DNA of 64,000 nt from Sarcocystis neurona (GCA_000727475.1 KL647292.1:2321186-2385185), one strand, 5' to 3'. Shown: positions 1-12,846, counted from the stretch's first letter. A program made the numbers and translations. The notes: a model not told the origin generated them from the letters alone.

Positions 1-2082
1 AAGAAAGCAGCATACAGAGAAAAATGGTGATCTGTTCTGGTATGCCTGCACGAGAGCAGTTTTATTGCACCGCCACTACAGCGACCTTCTTCCCTACCGC
101 GCACCATCTGCACGCACTTAATGACGCATAGATCTACATACGTGTACATGTATTCAATCATACACGTACACGTGTGTGGACGTCTCAAGAAGTGTATTCA
201 CGAAAATAAGGAAGACTCTGCACCGAGGCTTTCGAATGTCAGTATACACGAGTGAATACTGACCACACACACGGAGGTACAATCGTGAAAACTAATGCGT
301 ACGTACAATGGACTAATGGTGAGTTGTTCCGTCATGACGCGGCCGCTTTTGTTTGTACCGACAAACTACATGCAGAACTACATGCAGATCAAATGGATTC
401 ACCTCCCTATAAACAGAAGGCACTGCCCTGTGGATGGACGCGCCCGCTGGTGGACAACAGGTCGCTCATTACCCCGCTTCCATGCTACGTGCATCAAGAC
501 TAAATGTAGAACACACTATATTTTTCCGCGCGCAAGTTTCCTCGCGTACACATGTGTATCTTTGCACGCTACCATTTGTGAACATTGAAGTTATGGGGTG
601 TCGCTGAATACTCCGCCATGGAAGCTGTCAAATACTGCAGCCAATCGAAGAATCTGCATCCCCTGTAGCGGGTACGTAATGGGGCACCACAGACAGTCTG
701 GTCTGCGCGATAATCGACCTCCGAACAGGAGGTTGGTAACAGGGGGATCTGGGGGTGCTTTTTGTGCTAGGTAGACTAACGTTCCCTTCAAACGACAGGG
801 AAACGCTTTCCACGCATCATGGCGTTGTTGTGCTTGCGTGCGCTACGTTGAAGCAGGCTCTGCGGACGCACACACATTTATCCTCCTGCGAACACGTTTC
901 TGCAAATGTATCGCCACCCTAAAAAGACGTCTTTTCATCCTCTCCTAGTCATCGGATGTTGTCTGCGACTTAGGCTGCAGATCCACGCAACGGTGTAAAT
1001 ATCAAAGCCTGTATTGATCTGCACAACCTACGATGCAGACGGAGTCACCTGGGGTAAGACTTGCATATGTAAATATACACAGGCATGTGTAGTCTTGACG
1101 TAGTATAGGGCCACATATCGTGAGGAAGAACCGTCTCGCTTGTACGCCCAGACCTGCGCACTATATCCGCCTAGATATCCCCTGTTCTCACCAAAGCTTA
1201 ACCTGTGTTTCGTGTAAGTAAACAATAGAAGCATCTGACCGTCAAGTGCTTCGGAAGGTGGTGCGCAAATCTGTTTATTAGATCTGCAGGCACACCTACA
1301 TAGATCCCTCTCAATATACATGTATTTCAAGTAGTTGCACACTGATGAAATTCGTGAGAAGGACGAAGACACACGTAATGTGATACGTCACACAGTACAG
1401 ACATTTTTCTATTTAACGTAAGAGAGCCATCGCTTGCTGGCCTCCTGGCACACAAGTATCCGTCTACACTGAGCCCCTGTAGGAGGCACACGCGCATGCA
1501 TACTAAAGTACATGAAATCGTCTCAGAACTACAGATGAGACCCGTGAGCACTCGAGACGCGAATCTCTTTGAAGCACTTGCAAAGCTGCACGAAAATGCT
1601 CGTGCATACCCTCACGCACAGCGTCGCCACATGTGAACTCTACAGGATTCTTTTTTACGTAACCTGATGAACGCTGGAGCGTCAGAATGCTTGGCCGTTC
1701 TCAAGTGAGCTAAAAGCTGCACACGCGGTTCTATCCTCCGTCCACTGCAGACGCATATCTCAATGCATTCATAACATAGTGTGGCTTCGGTGTACATGTC
1801 TACATATTCCACTCTCGCACGAACAGACCACACACAAATAAACACACACACACACACGTTTATCTACATATATATATATGTATACGTGCATACGTGCTGG
1901 TTGAATCAGGAAAATTATACTACCACGAAGCGCTAGAACGCTGCCATTACTGACACTCAGATATCTTCTCACTACGCTACACACCGGCGTGGTAACCCTC
2001 TGTCGGCGAGCGGGCTACCTCTTCTATTAGGATCCGTGTGCAGAACACCAGTAGAACAGCGTGTTGAATTCCGCCGAGCACA
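1..2082. other. Gene-free stretch
   Basis: No open frame here exceeds about 115 codons and none shows splice signals joined to protein-like composition. The sequence is mixed composition with many short TACGTA/GTACAC words and a CA-rich run near 1840-1860. I see no RNA gene or promoter that I can defend. Confidence 0.5.
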
Positions 2083-2727
2083 ATGGATTTGAAGACGTGC
2101 TCGTCTTTGTTCTGTGCGGGTATGCAAAACTCTTACACTGGCAACCTCGCCGATATTTGTAGCGACACGACTTCTGATGGTCTACCTATATGTGTTTGCG
2201 TGTTTTTGCATGAACCCTCATCAGTTCTTGTTTCTTCGCGATGGTTTTTAAAGAAAACGTATACTCTGTACATGCGACCACGTACTTTCCTTGAATTTGG
2301 GAGTCCGTTTGTACTCTCACGGGATTTATATGCACCTGGGTGTACATCCTCCCGCGGCCATGGAAAAGAACAACAGAATCGAAGACAAGTGCTACCGGAG
2401 GATAGGGAGACAGAAATGAAAGCTCTACTTTTAACTTCCTGTTTGGGTGTCAAGAATGAGTCTGAGCAACCAGACGAATACTTCCCTACAAACATTTTTC
2501 AAACGTCATCAAGGAGAAGGTTGAAAAAAAGAGATTCTGAGGACCGGAAGAGTCTAGAAGTTCACAGAACATTCGAGATGATTTTGCCTATTCTGATGCG
2601 CGTATATCGATGCGGCGAGCCACCGACGCGTAGAGGAAGCTCTTGCGTTTGCTTTTTCCTTTTGCACAAAGCGGTCAAGCGTAACCTGCGTGTCACTTCT
2701 TGTATTACACGTTGTGTGCAGCGTTAG
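2083..2727 (+). CDS. Possible hypothetical protein, 214 codons
   Basis: An ATG-initiated open frame of 214 codons lies outside the CAG-repeat regions, so its length is not explained by repeats. Composition is mixed, with a Lys/Arg/Glu-rich middle (around residues 95-165) and several Cys. I recognise no domain, signal peptide or membrane segment. The opposite strand is also open for 120 codons in the same place, which weakens the case. It has no neighbour that suggests a function. It could be a single-exon gene, an exon, or chance. Confidence 0.2.
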   Translation: MDLKTCSSLFCAGMQNSYTGNLADICSDTTSDGLPICVCVFLHEPSSVLVSSRWFLKKTYTLYMRPRTFLEFGSPFVLSRDLYAPGCTSSRGHGKEQQNRRQVLPEDRETEMKALLLTSCLGVKNESEQPDEYFPTNIFQTSSRRRLKKRDSEDRKSLEVHRTFEMILPILMRVYRCGEPPTRRGSSCVCFFLLHKAVKRNLRVTSCITRCVQR

Positions 2728-3648
2728 CCCCCATCAATTCGTGTTGCTGGGTGTCTATCTGTGACTTCTCGGAAATGTCCTTAAGGGACACGTTTACAGG
2801 GGCAAGCGCATGACAAGCTGCATTTTCTACTGCGTCTCGCCATACATCTGTGCCTGGACACCAGCGCAGAAGCAGTTCCCTAACGGTAATCTTTCGGCCC
2901 TACAAACAGTTAAACTAATGGATATATACGTGTATATCTCTACAAATATATACACATACCGCGTACCAAGACGCGTCCAGCGCTACACACTGCTTCTTTA
3001 CGTGTAGCTACATTTAAATGTCTCCCCGTTCACAAGTACACTAGTGTAAACACATTCACGCACACATATACACACACATTTTTACGTAGAGAGCAGAAGA
3101 GAAATGTGCGAGTTGTATAGTGTGAGAGATATGAGAAAGGATCATAACAGATATGGTGAGCTTGTGTAGAGGGAGGCAGACAGCATCTGGGTATGCACCT
3201 GTGCCTAATTTTCTTTGCTGCTACTGCACACCGGGACCTCACAAAAGCACGTGCTATGCGTGTTGCTGTTCTCCTGCAGCCCAGGGCCGCCAGAATCTCC
3301 TCTTTTGGAAGTAAAGCAATACAAGCAAAGGACTCACGGGTAGAAGGTTCGTGACCAGCGGGGGGGACTCCCACTTTGCCCCAAAGCAGGCATCGTGGAT
3401 ACAGACAACCAGTAGTGGTGCACGTAAGCAGGAAATTTCTCCAGTTACTCTCTAACGCTTGAAGAGCGTGCACACCGACATTGCGAGCGTGGCACACAGG
3501 CCCAGAAAAAGGACAGAATGGGCGCCGATTTCTTTGAGAAAAAACGTTTAAAGCGTTAGAAACTAGGTCGCCAGACGTGTAGCTGTAAAGACCTCCAGGT
3601 ACACGCATACTCGCCTCCATTTGCTTGCTTGTATACATTGATTTCGTA

Positions 3649-3767
3649 CCTGTATAAGAAAGACACTAAGATGCGCCGAGGACACCCCATCTAAGTCGTG
3701 TCTTTCTTATACTTTTCCTGTATAAGAAAGACACTAACGTGTGCCGAGGGCAAGCCACCTAAGTCGT
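3649..3767. repeat. 68-bp tandem duplication with hairpin arm
   Basis: A unit starting CCTGTATAAGAAAGACACTAA occurs at 3649 and again at 3717, and the following CTAAGTCGT occurs at 3691 and 3759, giving a constant 68-bp period. Inside the first copy the 15-mer GTATAAGAAAGACAC (3652-3666) is matched by its exact reverse complement at 3698-3712. The second copy supplies a third arm at 3720-3734. Confidence 0.85.
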
Positions 3768-4144
3768 CACATAAGAGCGCATTTCACTGTTGCCTCGCAA
3801 CTCTTTGCATCTGGGTGTCTGAGTATGTGTACATCTTGTCTTCCCGCACGCATGCACACACGCCGCAGCCGACTGCTACGGGATGGCCGACTTATCAGTA
3901 CGCAAAATTAGACAGTTCCTTCAGCCGACGCTCCTTCACGCATATCGCTTGTACTTTGATTGTCAAGCAGCAAATATTACTCTTCCCTTCAAGAACCATG
4001 TACTGAGATATTACGCCGGCTTTCCAGACTGCACGTACACATTTGCATGTCTACCGGTGTAAACAGCTATTAGAGATCACAGACACAAAGACCTGCGCCA
4101 GATACTGTGTGCTACGCACTCCTCAGCATCGGCGTCACTGGCCT

Positions 4145-4253
4145 GAGAGTGGAGCATCAGCCCTTGCAGATACGTATACAGCTTTACGCATACATTCGGA
4201 CTAAGAGCGGAGCATCAGCCCTTGCAGATGTGTATACAGCTTTACGCATACAT
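4145..4253. repeat. 58-bp tandem duplication
   Basis: Two near-identical copies share GGAGCATCAGCCCTTGCAGA (4151 and 4209) followed by a shared TATACAGCTTTACGCATACAT. The period is 58 bp. No coding role is apparent. Confidence 0.85.
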
Positions 4254-5246
4254 CCCACCGCGTACAAATCTAAGCTACAAACACGTAGCTACATGACTAA
4301 TCTTGTCTGTTTGTGTGTGCGTGTGTGTGTGCGGGTACCGGGGGGCGGGTGTCTACACGGCTACTTGTATTTTCATCCACCCGAATCAGTCCTGTTGCGT
4401 ATCACTTGTAAGTACCCCATTATCTCTGCTTTCGGGTGTGCGCAAACTCCAGTGCAAACGCGCGCGTCTCAGCAGCGCTTGGTTTGTACAGAAGCTTCTT
4501 TACACCCATGGACCACAACGCGTGCGCCTACAAAACGTGGACCCACAATCCTGCGTGTCTGCATCTGTATCACGCGTTTCATGCGTATATCGGCCATCGT
4601 GATCCCCCTGTCTAAGTTCACTTGTGCCTAGAAGTAGACCTGAGAAAGCGTAGGTACGTGGGGTACGCATGTGCACGAGATACATGTGCACAGCTCCTTA
4701 TATAGTTCCACGTGCGGCACTCAAAAACAAGGGAGCTCTTTTACCTTTTGTTTACAACAGGTACCGCTGAAGCAAGAGCGAAAAAGCCACACAGCAGCAG
4801 CCTTTACAGCTGCCATCTTACACTTCGGCCCAGCAGCAGCACCAACGCAGATTTGCCAGTCACGTGCACAGGTGTCCACCAGAACTGGCCGAGGAGTCAC
4901 AAACGCATAGATCACGACACCTGGGCAAAAGCGTAAGGACACGAGCACAGTTATTCAGAGGCGGCACGCGATATCGCAGTCTGGAGAGGTTGGCTGCCAC
5001 AATACTGATAAATATGCCGCTGGAGCAGGTTGCACCCGCAGCTTGGCTATTGATTTCCTGTCATTGAGAGTCGCCGCCAAGAGCACTCTGTGACTGCCGC
5101 GGGAGGCGTGCAAGCGTCCAGGAAGGCGCTGCCCAGCGCCTGCATGTAAGCTCAAGTGCTCGCAGCAAAACCGTTCTTTGCTATCGTATCCTTACAGTTA
5201 CGCGATGCTCGTCGAACTCTCCTTGTGACATTAGCCGCTCTTGCTG

Positions 5247-6340
5247 TCACTGCCAACGTTCAGCGTAGTGCTGCTCGTGCGCTGTGTGGTCTTGTTGCGG
5301 CCGCTCTGCGTCGTATACAGTAAGAAGACGCGTGTCCTCTGGGTGTTTTATGCTTTCTTCGCCATGGGCGTCCGGCAGCACCAGAATTACATTGTAGTCC
5401 TTCAGCCGGTTTGGAGTTAGCAAAGCAGCAGCGTTCCAGTGATACTGCGTGTCCCGGACTGCTGCAAAAAATAATTCATCTCGGTTTTTCAAGGGATCGA
5501 GAGACACCATTCCAGGCATTTCCACGGATTCGGCTTCTTCTTCGTCCACAGGACCAGCAGCAACTTCTGCTTGCCAGACTCTCCTGTCGGTAGTAGTGCC
5601 CGGGGTCTCCAGCTGCTGTAATCGCTGCTGCAGTTCATTCAGCCAGTGTTCTTGCATCAGCTCCTGATGCCTGCCTTGCACGTCTACAGAAGACAAAATT
5701 TCTCCAGCAGCACCCTGCTGTCCGGGTGTGCGTCCTCCGTAAGGAGCAGCACCGGCTGCGGTTCTGTCGTGTGCAGCGTGTTGACCCATGCTGGATTGTT
5801 CCTCCTGTTCTTCGCGTGCAGCAATCGCATCTATCTGATGAAGAGGAACCCCTTGCAAAACAAGTCTGCGTTTACGGTTCATTTTCGTGGCACTGCGTTT
5901 GAAAATTACGCTGCAGATGTGTACAGCGAGATAGGTCAACCCCGTGTTTATCAAAACCGTAAGGGCTCTGGACGCCGTTTTGACGCCCCTGCGTAGACTG
6001 CGCATCTCCTTCAGCGCACTGTCGCTGCGCTCGGGCAGACTATCCACCACGCTCTGCGGCATCCTCATGTCTAGTACTATCTTTTGCAAAGCGGCTTCTT
6101 GGCTTACATGCCTCATCAAGGCGGAAGGATTATGAAGGAGCACCTGCACGACCAGCTGCTGCCGCTTCGAATCGTAAGCTTTTCTGTCCCCGACAGCGCC
6201 TAGAAAGGATATCACAAAAGTCGCCAGCGTCGCCATTACGAAAACCCTCATGAGCCTATGCAGCCAGCCCACCTGCCGAACCGCCCAGCGCCACGCTGCT
6301 GCGTCACGCAGATACTGCGCGCGGACTTCCAAGTCTTTCC
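5247..6340 (-). CDS. Exon 3 of TMEM43-like gene (membrane helices, C-terminus)
   Basis: A pyrimidine-rich tract ending TTTTGCAG precedes the first coding base at 6340. The open frame extends further 5' to 6593, but that extension is the Cys/Phe/Leu/Ser-rich translation of the tract. Two hydrophobic helices are visible (LMRVFVMATLATFVISFLGA and ALTVLINTGLTYLAVHICSV), followed by a basic patch (KMNRKRRL), a Gln-rich coiled stretch and an acidic tail to the stop at 5247. Confidence 0.7.
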
Positions 6341-9300
6341 CTGCAAAACGAAAGGAGAACCAAAGCGCTCGAAAGAGAGGAGGTGGTAAGGATGCGGAGG
6401 CAGTCGACGGCGAAGAAATTAGTAGAGGGCACGACGGAGGGAGATCAATTCGAGGACGAAGAGGACAGACGCGCGGATGTCGGAGAAAGAGGAAAAGCAG
6501 ATGACAAGGAACACAGAAGAGGACAGGCGGAAACCGTAAAAAGCAGGAGAGTCTGAACCGCCAGAACACAGCACGCCACGGTTTCGACAGCAACGTAGAG
6601 AGATACCCAGACTTTTACATTTGAGCGTCGTATGCACAGAAGCAAGCAAACGTATGCCGATTCGTAAAAGCACGCTGTACATTGTCATACGCGTCTAGAA
6701 GTACTGACACCCCCACAGGTCAGCAGTCATGCCGTGGCGCTCCTGTCCGTTTACTTCTCGCCACTGGTACCGCAGCTTCTCGCACAAATACTCATGGATG
6801 TGGCTGCGGAGGAAGAAACGGACGCAGGCTACGCGTGCGGTTGCGCGCCCTCCAAGCTGTTTGCACGCGGACACACGGGAGAAACAGCTGGAGACGATCT
6901 GTGTGTGAGTTTCCCTCTCTATTTCCCTACAAAGGCTCTTCCTCCCACGCCACACGCAGTCGTGCGTAGCAAGCAACGGCGTACATGCTCCCACCCCCCC
7001 AGAAGCATGCCCTCACACACACTCAAACACGAAACAGCTCTACGCAGGTGTACGTACGTCTGAACAACCGCTCCTGCACCTACTTGTACTGTAGAAATAC
7101 GTAGTAATACATCCGTTTGTACTCGTGGCTATACGCAGGCGTCCACACGCACGTACAGCCACTCCTCCAGCTGCGTGTGCCCCTCGCGTACGTAGTCACA
7201 CACAAAAGATACAACACCTACACGAATGTACAGCAATGTGCGCTTCAACGTCGGCATGCGTACACCCGTGCAGCAAGTTTCCTACTGACGTGTAGTCCAC
7301 CCATACGTAGTGACACTCAAAATGTATTCAACACCTGTAGACGCTCATTTACAGATCATACGCGTCCTGCATCCCATAGTACATTAACACTTACACGACG
7401 CATAGACGTATGTAGATAACCACGTGTCAATCTACACATCTCTCTACATGCAGATAGAGTCCTGTAAATGAATTCTTCTTCACAGCCATACACGCGTACT
7501 TCAGAAACAAGCCACACGTCCGTGTCCAAGCAGTCCACCTCTACACACTGACGCATGGTACGTGCACCGTCCACGTTTTTCCCCACACAGACACGCTTCT
7601 GTACAAATCCACCCCGACATGGTCACGCACCTCGCAGCATCCACCTGTCTTTCCCTCCTTCCCCTCTCCACCTTCCCTCACCTCTCTGTCTATCTGTCTC
7701 CGATCACGTATTTCCACGTGTTTCCTCTATGTGTGTTCAGCAGTCTGTAGGTGACCTACCTGCGCATAGAAGGGCATATCTCTTCAGACAGGTATACACA
7801 GGAACACTCCTACACAGCCTTTAGGACACCCAAAGAGACAGACGGAACAGCCGTCGCCATCCTCGCATTCAAATATTGGTGTATGCCAGTCTCTTTTACG
7901 TATTCAGGTATATCAGTGTACAAGTGTACAAACATTTACCACTACTGTGACAGACGTCCCCACCCAAACGGACGCGTGCCGCAGAAAATCAACCGTCCGA
8001 TGGCTATTCCCTCTACAGGTGAAAACACGGCCACGTTTCCCAACACAAACAGAGGACTCACCCGCCGCGATACAGTATGCATGTCAGGCACCCATGCTAC
8101 GCACGATCGCATGCAGTTCCCCGAAGCGGATTAGAGATTGTGCTGACGCCATTGCAGATACGTGTCCTCCATCCCTCGCTCTCTCTCTACAAGGTCCCTT
8201 CTACGTGGACTAGTCAGAAGTACGTTTCTGCCTCTCTCTCTCTGCATACCTACACATATATATCTATATATACATATATGTACATCCACGCCTACAAGCA
8301 CGCATACATACATACATAGGCCTCAACTAAAGGGACGACTTGTCACGTAAGTGACACAACTCTAAAAACAGACGCACGCGCGCAGCGGTACAGTCTCACA
8401 CGCGCGCAGGCACACGGTTCTGCGCTACACTTTCACCGGGCATCATACTCGTGCGTAAGGGCAAACGTACACCTATATTATTGGATACACTTGTATGTGG
8501 ACGTTGACATCGATATCTACATCCGGGTCTTTCTCAGCATTCGTACCTGCGTGGACGTATGACAAACCCAGCAGTTGCAAGAGTGCCGCTTTCTATTTTG
8601 CGCCTGAGTGTTCGGACGTCATACGCTGCCGGTTGACTTATTGATGCGAAGGGTCTACAGGTAGGCGCGGCCCATATATCTAAATATTCACACACATACA
8701 TCTTTACGACACTTATAGACCTATAGACCGTCCAAGTCTACATTTATATACAGATACGTTTGTATACTTGTACGTGTATTCTGCGTAAACATAGATCCAT
8801 GTAAATCTTTACATCTGTGTTCATACACCCGACACACCTCTAGGGTTGCACACATGAAGAACAGCCGCAGTGGACCCTTCTCGCTGTGCTACTGCGTGTC
8901 GCCGCACTGCGACTTGGCTGCTCTTCTTTTTCTTCGTTCGCAGCTGCAATACCAAAACACCTTCGTCCTTCCATGTGCAGAGGATTGCTTATCCACTTCC
9001 TTACTTGTGTACTCTAATTCGACCTCCTCTATTTGGCTGTAAGCATATATATATATCTATATATATAGAGAGAGAGACGTGTACGTAGTACAATCGATAT
9101 ATATGTATTTGTGGAGCTACGCGTATGTAGCACTATGGACGCATACTCAATCAAACTTACAAGTACAACGTAAACTCAAACTCTGATAGAGAGGACAACG
9201 AGGTAGTCTTATCTCTCTGTCTACATATACGTATCTGTATTTGCATTTCTTTCACAGAAAAGAGAGACACCTCCACAAGTGCGCACACACACATATATAC

Positions 9301-11747
9301 ATATATATATATAGGGGAGAGAGACAGTGAAACCCGCAGAGATAGGGGCACGTGAGGACGTACGCTTCTGTTCTACAGTCTTCTTGTGAAGAACTTGGAC
9401 GTCCGTTGCTGGCATCGCCACAAGTGGCTGTCCCGGTGCAGTGCACAGCAACACAATCGAACTGCCCCACTGCGCTGCTGCTGCTGCTGCGCTGTCACTG
9501 ACGCTGCTGGCAAAAGGGACTGTAGTGTCTTCAGTAGCAGCAAGCGCGACAGCTGTGTCTCCCAGCAGGACGAACCCATTCGCAGGGTTACGCCGCACTT
9601 GCACACGCAGCGGCGAGTTTCCTTCTCCCGCGTTTCGTCCCACAAGAGCCTCTGCTGTTGCAAAGCCGTAAACGCCTCCTGTAGTCACCCCATCAAATGC
9701 GCACCCACGGCAGCACCAACGCTCACGGCCACACCCACGCGCAGAAACAAACCAGTCGTTCTCCTCACACTGCCATGCGCACCAGCCGACACACCTCTTG
9801 GGGTACAACGACAGACAGACAAACACGCAGCCATTATTCCATAGAAACGGAATACTGTACCACGTAGCTCTACGGCCAAATTAAGAACTACTGCCGCTGT
9901 GTATTACCCACACACCCGAATTCCTATGTGGACAGACAGGGACGCACAAACTGCCACACCAAAGACTCTCGGTGCACGAGCTACTAAGGAGTGCGTGTTT
10001 ACGTGCATTACGTAAACGGAGACAAATCTGCCTTAATCTCTCTTGCATCGATCTGCAGATCTGGTCTAGGTGTCTGTTTACTACGTAAGCACACGTCCGT
10101 ACGGCAACACGTGTGTCTTCATCAGTACCCCCGTTCAACTTTTGTGTTACTACTGCGAAGTCGTAGAGTCGCCGTCTCAGCGCCAGGACGAGCGCAGTTA
10201 CTCAGAAGCACTAGAGACAAGCACAGAAAATGTACACACACATTTTCCTCGGTCATGTACACACCCATCCCACTACAAGTCTGCGTACGTAAATACTACG
10301 TCTCCATATCAACGCTCCCCTCCCACCTAACTTCACCCAGCGGTATTCCCAGCTATCCGCAGGCTCCTTCTGTTGGCGCGAAGATGGAGAGCAATCTTCC
10401 TGTTGTTTTTGCGTACCAAATTTTGTCTACATAGTGAGGTACGTCTCAATTGCACGGGTGTGCGTTGGCTTGCGCTGCTGCTAATATTGCTGCGGGTGTT
10501 GGGCACCTGCTGCAGCACTGTTCTCGGATTCCTCCGTCTGTGCACCAGGGTGTTTCCTCACCATCAACGCAGACCAACTCCCCGGTGACTGTGCGTCGGA
10601 CGGCAAGAACCTTTGTGCTGTGGAAAAGGACGTCCTTCTTCATGTGCGCACGGGGGTCCTGCAGCAGCGGGCCCCCCTGTTCATCTTCTTCCGCTGAAGG
10701 CGCCACATCAAGTGTTGCTGTAGGAATATCTGCCACCTGTTGCACCTGCCGCGACAGCGGCGTCTCTTCCGCGGCTGTTCTGTGAAAGTCCAACTGCTGC
10801 TGCAGCCGCTCTTCCATGGTTTGGTTGTGGACCGACACAAGCGATTGCTGCACAGGATCGGACGACCGACGGACACGGGGTATCAGAAACGGCGTCTGCG
10901 GTTCTGCAACTTCCCCTTGCTGCTGCTGCTGTTGATTCCCGAATACTTCATCCGTAAAATCCATCCCTTCCCAGTCAGTTTTCCCGATCACGGTTGATGT
11001 TGCTAGATCGTCAGCACCGTCTCTTCGAATTCGGGTGGCTGGACGTGGTAACCATCGCTCACGTAGTCGGTGGTGCAGACCTTGCCTTCTCGTCCCGTTT
11101 CTTCCCTGTCCGCGCTGCACGAGTGTCCCCACGCTGTTTTCCTGCCAACGTTCCAGTGCTGCCTGCTGCATGTCGTGGTGCTGTCCTATGATGAACGTAG
11201 GCGGCACAGAGTATGTGTTCTTTGCATCTGTAGACCGTCGCGAATTCGCATCTGTGGTTGGTGCGTCTTCTTCTTTTTCCCTTGTGTGTGTCCGTACAGC
11301 GGTCTTCGCCGGCAGCTCCGGTCCGACATCGGCACTCCACGTAGGCCATGTAGGTGCGCTTGCTGGTCTGCCCCATGCTGGTGAACCTACTATCGATCGC
11401 CCCCCTTCTTCTTCTGCCTCTCCAAACGTGGACGATCCGGACTTCCCCGGCTGCTGCCGCCACTCGGGCGCACCAGGTTCAGCAGCTGCAGCATCCCGTC
11501 CGCTGAGAACAGGTTTTTGGCGGCTGTCACCTCCTGCGCTTATCGTTGTCGTATTGCTGCTGTTCTCTGTCTTCTGCTTCAGAGACTCTCCCCCACCGAT
11601 ATAGCCAATGTGCTGGAGCGAAGTGCTCGCAATACTTGCATCTGCTGCTGGAGGCCACCCGCCGATATACAAGCACAGCAGCAGTAGTGTTGCAGCAGCA
11701 GTCCACGCGCGACTCATACTACGCCGCTTTATGCTGCCCGATGCCAT
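5247..11747 (-). CDS. TMEM43/LUMA-like membrane protein, three-exon gene model
   Basis: The proposed spliced gene has exons 11747-10562, 9678-9364 and 6340-5247, giving about 865 codons. Both junctions agree in phase (phase 1), which supports one gene. The ATG at 11747 opens a frame with a hydrophobic N-terminus (about residues 13-36, ending PAADA), either a signal peptide or a first membrane helix. A long Ser/Thr/Gln-rich lumenal-looking part follows. Exon 2 and the start of exon 3 resemble, from memory, the TMEM43 tail: a PLRVQV strand, a TxVPF segment, then a Trp/Arg-rich stretch (WRWAVRQVGW) running into a membrane helix. TMEM43 proteins sit in the inner nuclear envelope and ER with this architecture. 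A second helix lies near ALTVLINTGLTYLAV, and the last 200 residues are acidic and Gln-rich. The family call is tentative; further exons in the long introns are possible. Confidence 0.5.
6341..9363 (-). other. Probable intron of TMEM43-like gene
   Basis: Mixed-composition sequence with (TA)n blocks near 8255-8310, 9045-9070 and 9290-9315. No open frame has a convincing protein look. Small extra exons cannot be excluded. Confidence 0.4.
9364..9678 (-). CDS. Exon 2 of TMEM43-like gene
   Basis: The acceptor GTGACTACAG sits just above 9678 and the donor GTACGT just below 9364. The frame reads GGVYGFATAEAL at the start and contains VLLGDTAVALA and a short Ala run from GCA repeats. Start and end phases match exon 1 and exon 3. 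The opposite strand is open too but has repeat-like composition. Confidence 0.5.
9679..10561 (-). other. Probable intron of TMEM43-like gene
   Basis: Lies between the proposed donor at 10561 and acceptor at 9679. No separate gene is seen; short open frames on the plus strand lack splice support. Confidence 0.4.
10562..11747 (-). CDS. Exon 1 of TMEM43-like gene (signal/anchor and lumenal region)
   Basis: Encodes about 395 residues from the ATG at 11747; a second in-frame Met ten codons on also precedes the hydrophobic segment. There is a 7-Gln-rich run around 10920. A GTGAGG donor follows GATG at 10562. Without splicing the frame continues to a stop at 10446 with a Cys-rich tail, so a secreted single-exon protein is the alternative model. 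Confidence 0.6.
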
Positions 11748-12408
11748 TTCTCGGAATGTAAGACAGCACCAAACGCGACATCAGTGGGAACTGCAGCCGC
11801 GGAAGGAGGTTGGCAGCCGCAACTCAAACAGCACCTATACTCGGAGCGGCAGCATCAGTAACTGCAACAGCAAACGAATGCACGTGTATCACATTCAACA
11901 GCGGTTGATTCTCGGGTCCGTCACTGCTCCTATGGTACGATTACGGCGGCGATGTAGAATTGACAGGCTGCTGCCTGCCGCAGGGCCTTGGAGCGACCCC
12001 AACTGCCAGTGAGAACCCGACCTCTCACGAGCAAGCGGAAGTGGAGCAAGAGCAGCGGCAGGGGCAGCGGGATTAATCTTGCATCAGGGCAGCAGAGCCA
12101 GCAAATGCCGTGCGCGTGTGCACAGTATTTCGACGGTCTGAACAAAGTGCTCGAAGAGTTGTTTCAGCAGCAGCAGCTCAAACGAAGAAAAACTATCCTC
12201 TGAGAATTAAAAGGGTACGTTGGAGACAGACGCTTGAGGCCAGTAAGGAACCGGCGGACGCTGCGGTGCACAGAACACGTATAACTGCGTCCCCTCGAGG
12301 GTCCGGATGTCAACGTCCGAAAGAGCGCGAGTACACGTCGTTTTCATTAAGTCACCGGCGCCTACAGTTGTCAAAGCGCTCCTGGGTGGAGTTTTGCTTC
12401 TGTTGCTG

Positions 12409-12846
12409 TCATTGCGCGGCCCTTGCTTTTCCTAGTTTTTGAGGGGTGGCGACATTCCTTCTACATCGTGTGACCCTACAGACAACGTCCCACGGTAGTA
12501 GCTGCCGGGGTTTGCTATGCATCAAAAAGGAGGAGACGCTGCAACGGCCGTACCCAGCGCATGGAGGGACAAGTGCAGCAACAACCGCTGGTGCAAAACA
12601 GCAGCACACACGACCAGTAGGCAGTGTGATATCAGCAATGAAGCAGTCAATCATGCAGAGAGAATGAGTGCTTACAACGAGTACGAGACTGGCGACCAGG
12701 AGTTTTGCGTTATCAATGAGTAGCGCATTCAGTACCGACCGGCTATCGGCGGGCGTCATCCGGGAAACGATTGTTGCTGTGCAGTAGAATACTGACAGTG
12801 GAATGAAGAGGGAGAGTCCAGAGTACACTTCCCCTAAACCAAGCAC
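12409..12846 (-). CDS. Possible exon of an unidentified membrane protein
   Basis: The frame reads GEVYSGLSLFIPLSVFYCTA and later LLVASLVLVVSTHS, two hydrophobic helices separated by a polar loop. An acceptor-like TGCTTGGTTTAG lies just upstream of GGGAAGTG near 12840. The C-terminal third is Cys/Ala-rich and probably intronic read-through. The segment lies upstream of the TMEM43-like gene on the same strand but is not joined to it by any evidence I can see. Confidence 0.25.
   Translation of the reverse strand: MLGLGEVYSGLSLFIPLSVFYCTATIVSRMTPADSRSVLNALLIDNAKLLVASLVLVVSTHSLCMIDCFIADITLPTGRVCCCFAPAVVAALVPPCAGYGRCSVSSFLMHSKPRQLLPWDVVCRVTRCRRNVATPQKLGKARAAQ

Larger units (their letters stand above)
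2728..5246. other. Stretch without a supported gene
   Basis: Contains the two short tandem duplications listed separately and a (GT)n run near 4312-4333. A minus-strand open frame of 202 codons at 3030-3638 has no recognisable domain and ends in microsatellite-like sequence. I see no convincing gene. Confidence 0.4.

Noticed and set aside
3030..3638. 202-codon minus-strand frame
   Set aside because: No domain, no splice support, and its C-terminal part is a translation of CA/TG-rich repeat.
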